From the NCBI GenBank assembly GCA_043767025.1, contig JAYUHK010000216.1:1-22227 (forward strand): a DNA stretch of 22,227 bases, written 5' to 3'. The translations under genes were made by a program, and so were the position numbers. The notes under the pieces are model-generated. The model was given only the letters and a program-made list of their open reading frames with translations. It had not been told where the DNA came from and searched no databases. Within the stretch, counting starts at the first letter, position 1, and every line of letters begins with the position of its first letter. Below, in pieces: positions 21,704 through 22,227 of the stretch. The stretch comes from JAYUHK01 sp043767025. GTDB taxonomy: Bacteria > Bacteroidota > Bacteroidia > Chitinophagales > Saprospiraceae.

Positions 21704-22226
21704 ATCGTTCAAAAATTTTAGCTTTGAACCGCCCACACCTAAAATTAACTTTGTCTGAATAGGTATTTCCTGTTCCTGTGATTTTTGTTTTAATCCTGAA
21801 GTGAAGTAAAAATTCGCCTTCGGCGATTTTTGTATTTTTATCTAATTTTGTCACCTGTATCCAGTTGTCTTCCGATGTATCTAAATACCACTCGGCATCA
21901 ACGACATCATCAAAATTGCGAACATACAGCGAATAATTTTTTGAATTGTCAAGGAGATATGCTCTTTCGTCATAAATTTTTTGCCTCTGAAAGGAATATG
22001 GGTCAAATTTAATAGCGATTCCCTCCCTCAAATAAGCCCAATATTCCAAATCTCTCCAAGTAGTATCAGAATAATTTGTAATCCCTAAATAGCATTCACC
22101 AGAGGAAATATACTTTCCAATTCGATTGTTGCCTACCCACTCTATTTCGCCCTGACCGGGTACTGACTTGATGGCATTGGCATTGCCATTAGCATAATCA
22201 GAAGAAGTATCGGGTCTAATAACAAA
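21702..22226 (-). CDS. hypothetical protein, N-terminus beyond the window
   Basis: The C-terminal 174 residues of a gene that continues past the right edge; the frame stays open to the last complete codon, and no ATG is needed within the window. A TTG at 22049 is only an internal codon. I do not recognise the family. Visible features are a Trp/Tyr-rich beta-type composition (IEWVGNNRIGKYISSGECYL, shown by EWVGNNRIGKY; LEYWAYLREGI; YSLYVRNFDDVVDAEWYLD) and a terminal NFRCGRFKAKIFER. This suggests a secreted or surface beta-sandwich. There is no membrane helix and no T9SS sorting domain at the end. It terminates at the hairpin at 21664-21703. Confidence 0.6.
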   Translation of the reverse strand, partial: FVIRPDTSSDYANGNANAIKSVPGQGEIEWVGNNRIGKYISSGECYLGITNYSDTTWRDLEYWAYLREGIAIKFDPYSFQRQKIYDERAYLLDNSKNYSLYVRNFDDVVDAEWYLDTSEDNWIQVTKLDKNTKIAEGEFLLHFRIKTKITGTGNTYSDKVNFRCGRFKAKIFER

Positions 22227-22227
22227 T

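Noticed and set aside
21702..22049. A 115-aa gene starting at TTG 22049
   Set aside because: The same frame is open to the window edge with protein-like sequence, so the gene is truncated by the window and does not start there.
1..22227. CRISPR array, insertion sequence, prophage or toxin-antitoxin pair
   Set aside because: No regularly spaced repeats, transposase, integrase or phage genes, or small paired frames with recognisable motifs were seen.

Overview
The window looks like chromosomal DNA from a low-GC member of the Bacteroidota (Bacteroidetes) outside the gut Bacteroides. Four observations support this. There is a C-terminal type IX secretion (T9SS) sorting domain on an exported amylase. 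A BshC bacillithiol enzyme is present. Promoter boxes of the Bacteroidetes type TAnnTTTG occur, one of them with a correctly spaced TTTG at -33. Shine-Dalgarno sequences are generally absent. No phage, plasmid, insertion sequence or CRISPR array is visible.

Layout. Positions 1-2700 hold a DHA2-type multidrug exporter, a 419-base intergenic stretch with a large foldable element, and a small AP2-domain protein with a degenerate HNH region. Positions 2789-4714 hold hemE and accD on the + strand. They meet a minus-strand group convergently: lipoprotein alpha-amylase, SixA-like phosphatase and bshC (9286 down to 4727), driven by a clear promoter at 9303-9333. Upstream lies tRNA-Arg(TCT) with its own promoter box and terminator. 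Next come a membrane VWA protein and a membrane protein with a SPOR-like end whose reading frame is broken near its start. A second, T9SS-exported GH13 enzyme follows. A further minus-strand group runs aminotransferase IV, biotin carboxylase, arginase-family ureohydrolase (19545 to 16140). A divergent EVE-domain gene, a lipoprotein 5'-nucleotidase-like enzyme, and an unrecognised gene cut by the window edge close the region.

Functional reading. Most genes are housekeeping: heme and fatty-acid precursors, biotin-dependent carboxylation, low-molecular-weight thiol, amino-acid metabolism. Two alpha-glucan hydrolases use different export routes, a lipoprotein and a T9SS cargo. They bracket the tRNA and the two uncharacterised envelope genes. 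No SusC/SusD pair is present, so this is not a classical polysaccharide utilisation locus.

Most notable signals: (1) the heptamer TGTGACA (or its complement TGTCACA) occurs 27 times between 3321 and 20621, roughly ten times my hand estimate for chance, and is absent from the first 3.3 kb; (2) the membrane/SPOR-like gene has an in-frame-looking N-terminal piece (13177 to about 13057) in a different frame, so it is frameshifted; (3) a ~119-base nested inverted repeat lies at 1730-1848. I do not see a self-evident new defence or mobile system. The heptamer is the best candidate for something undescribed.
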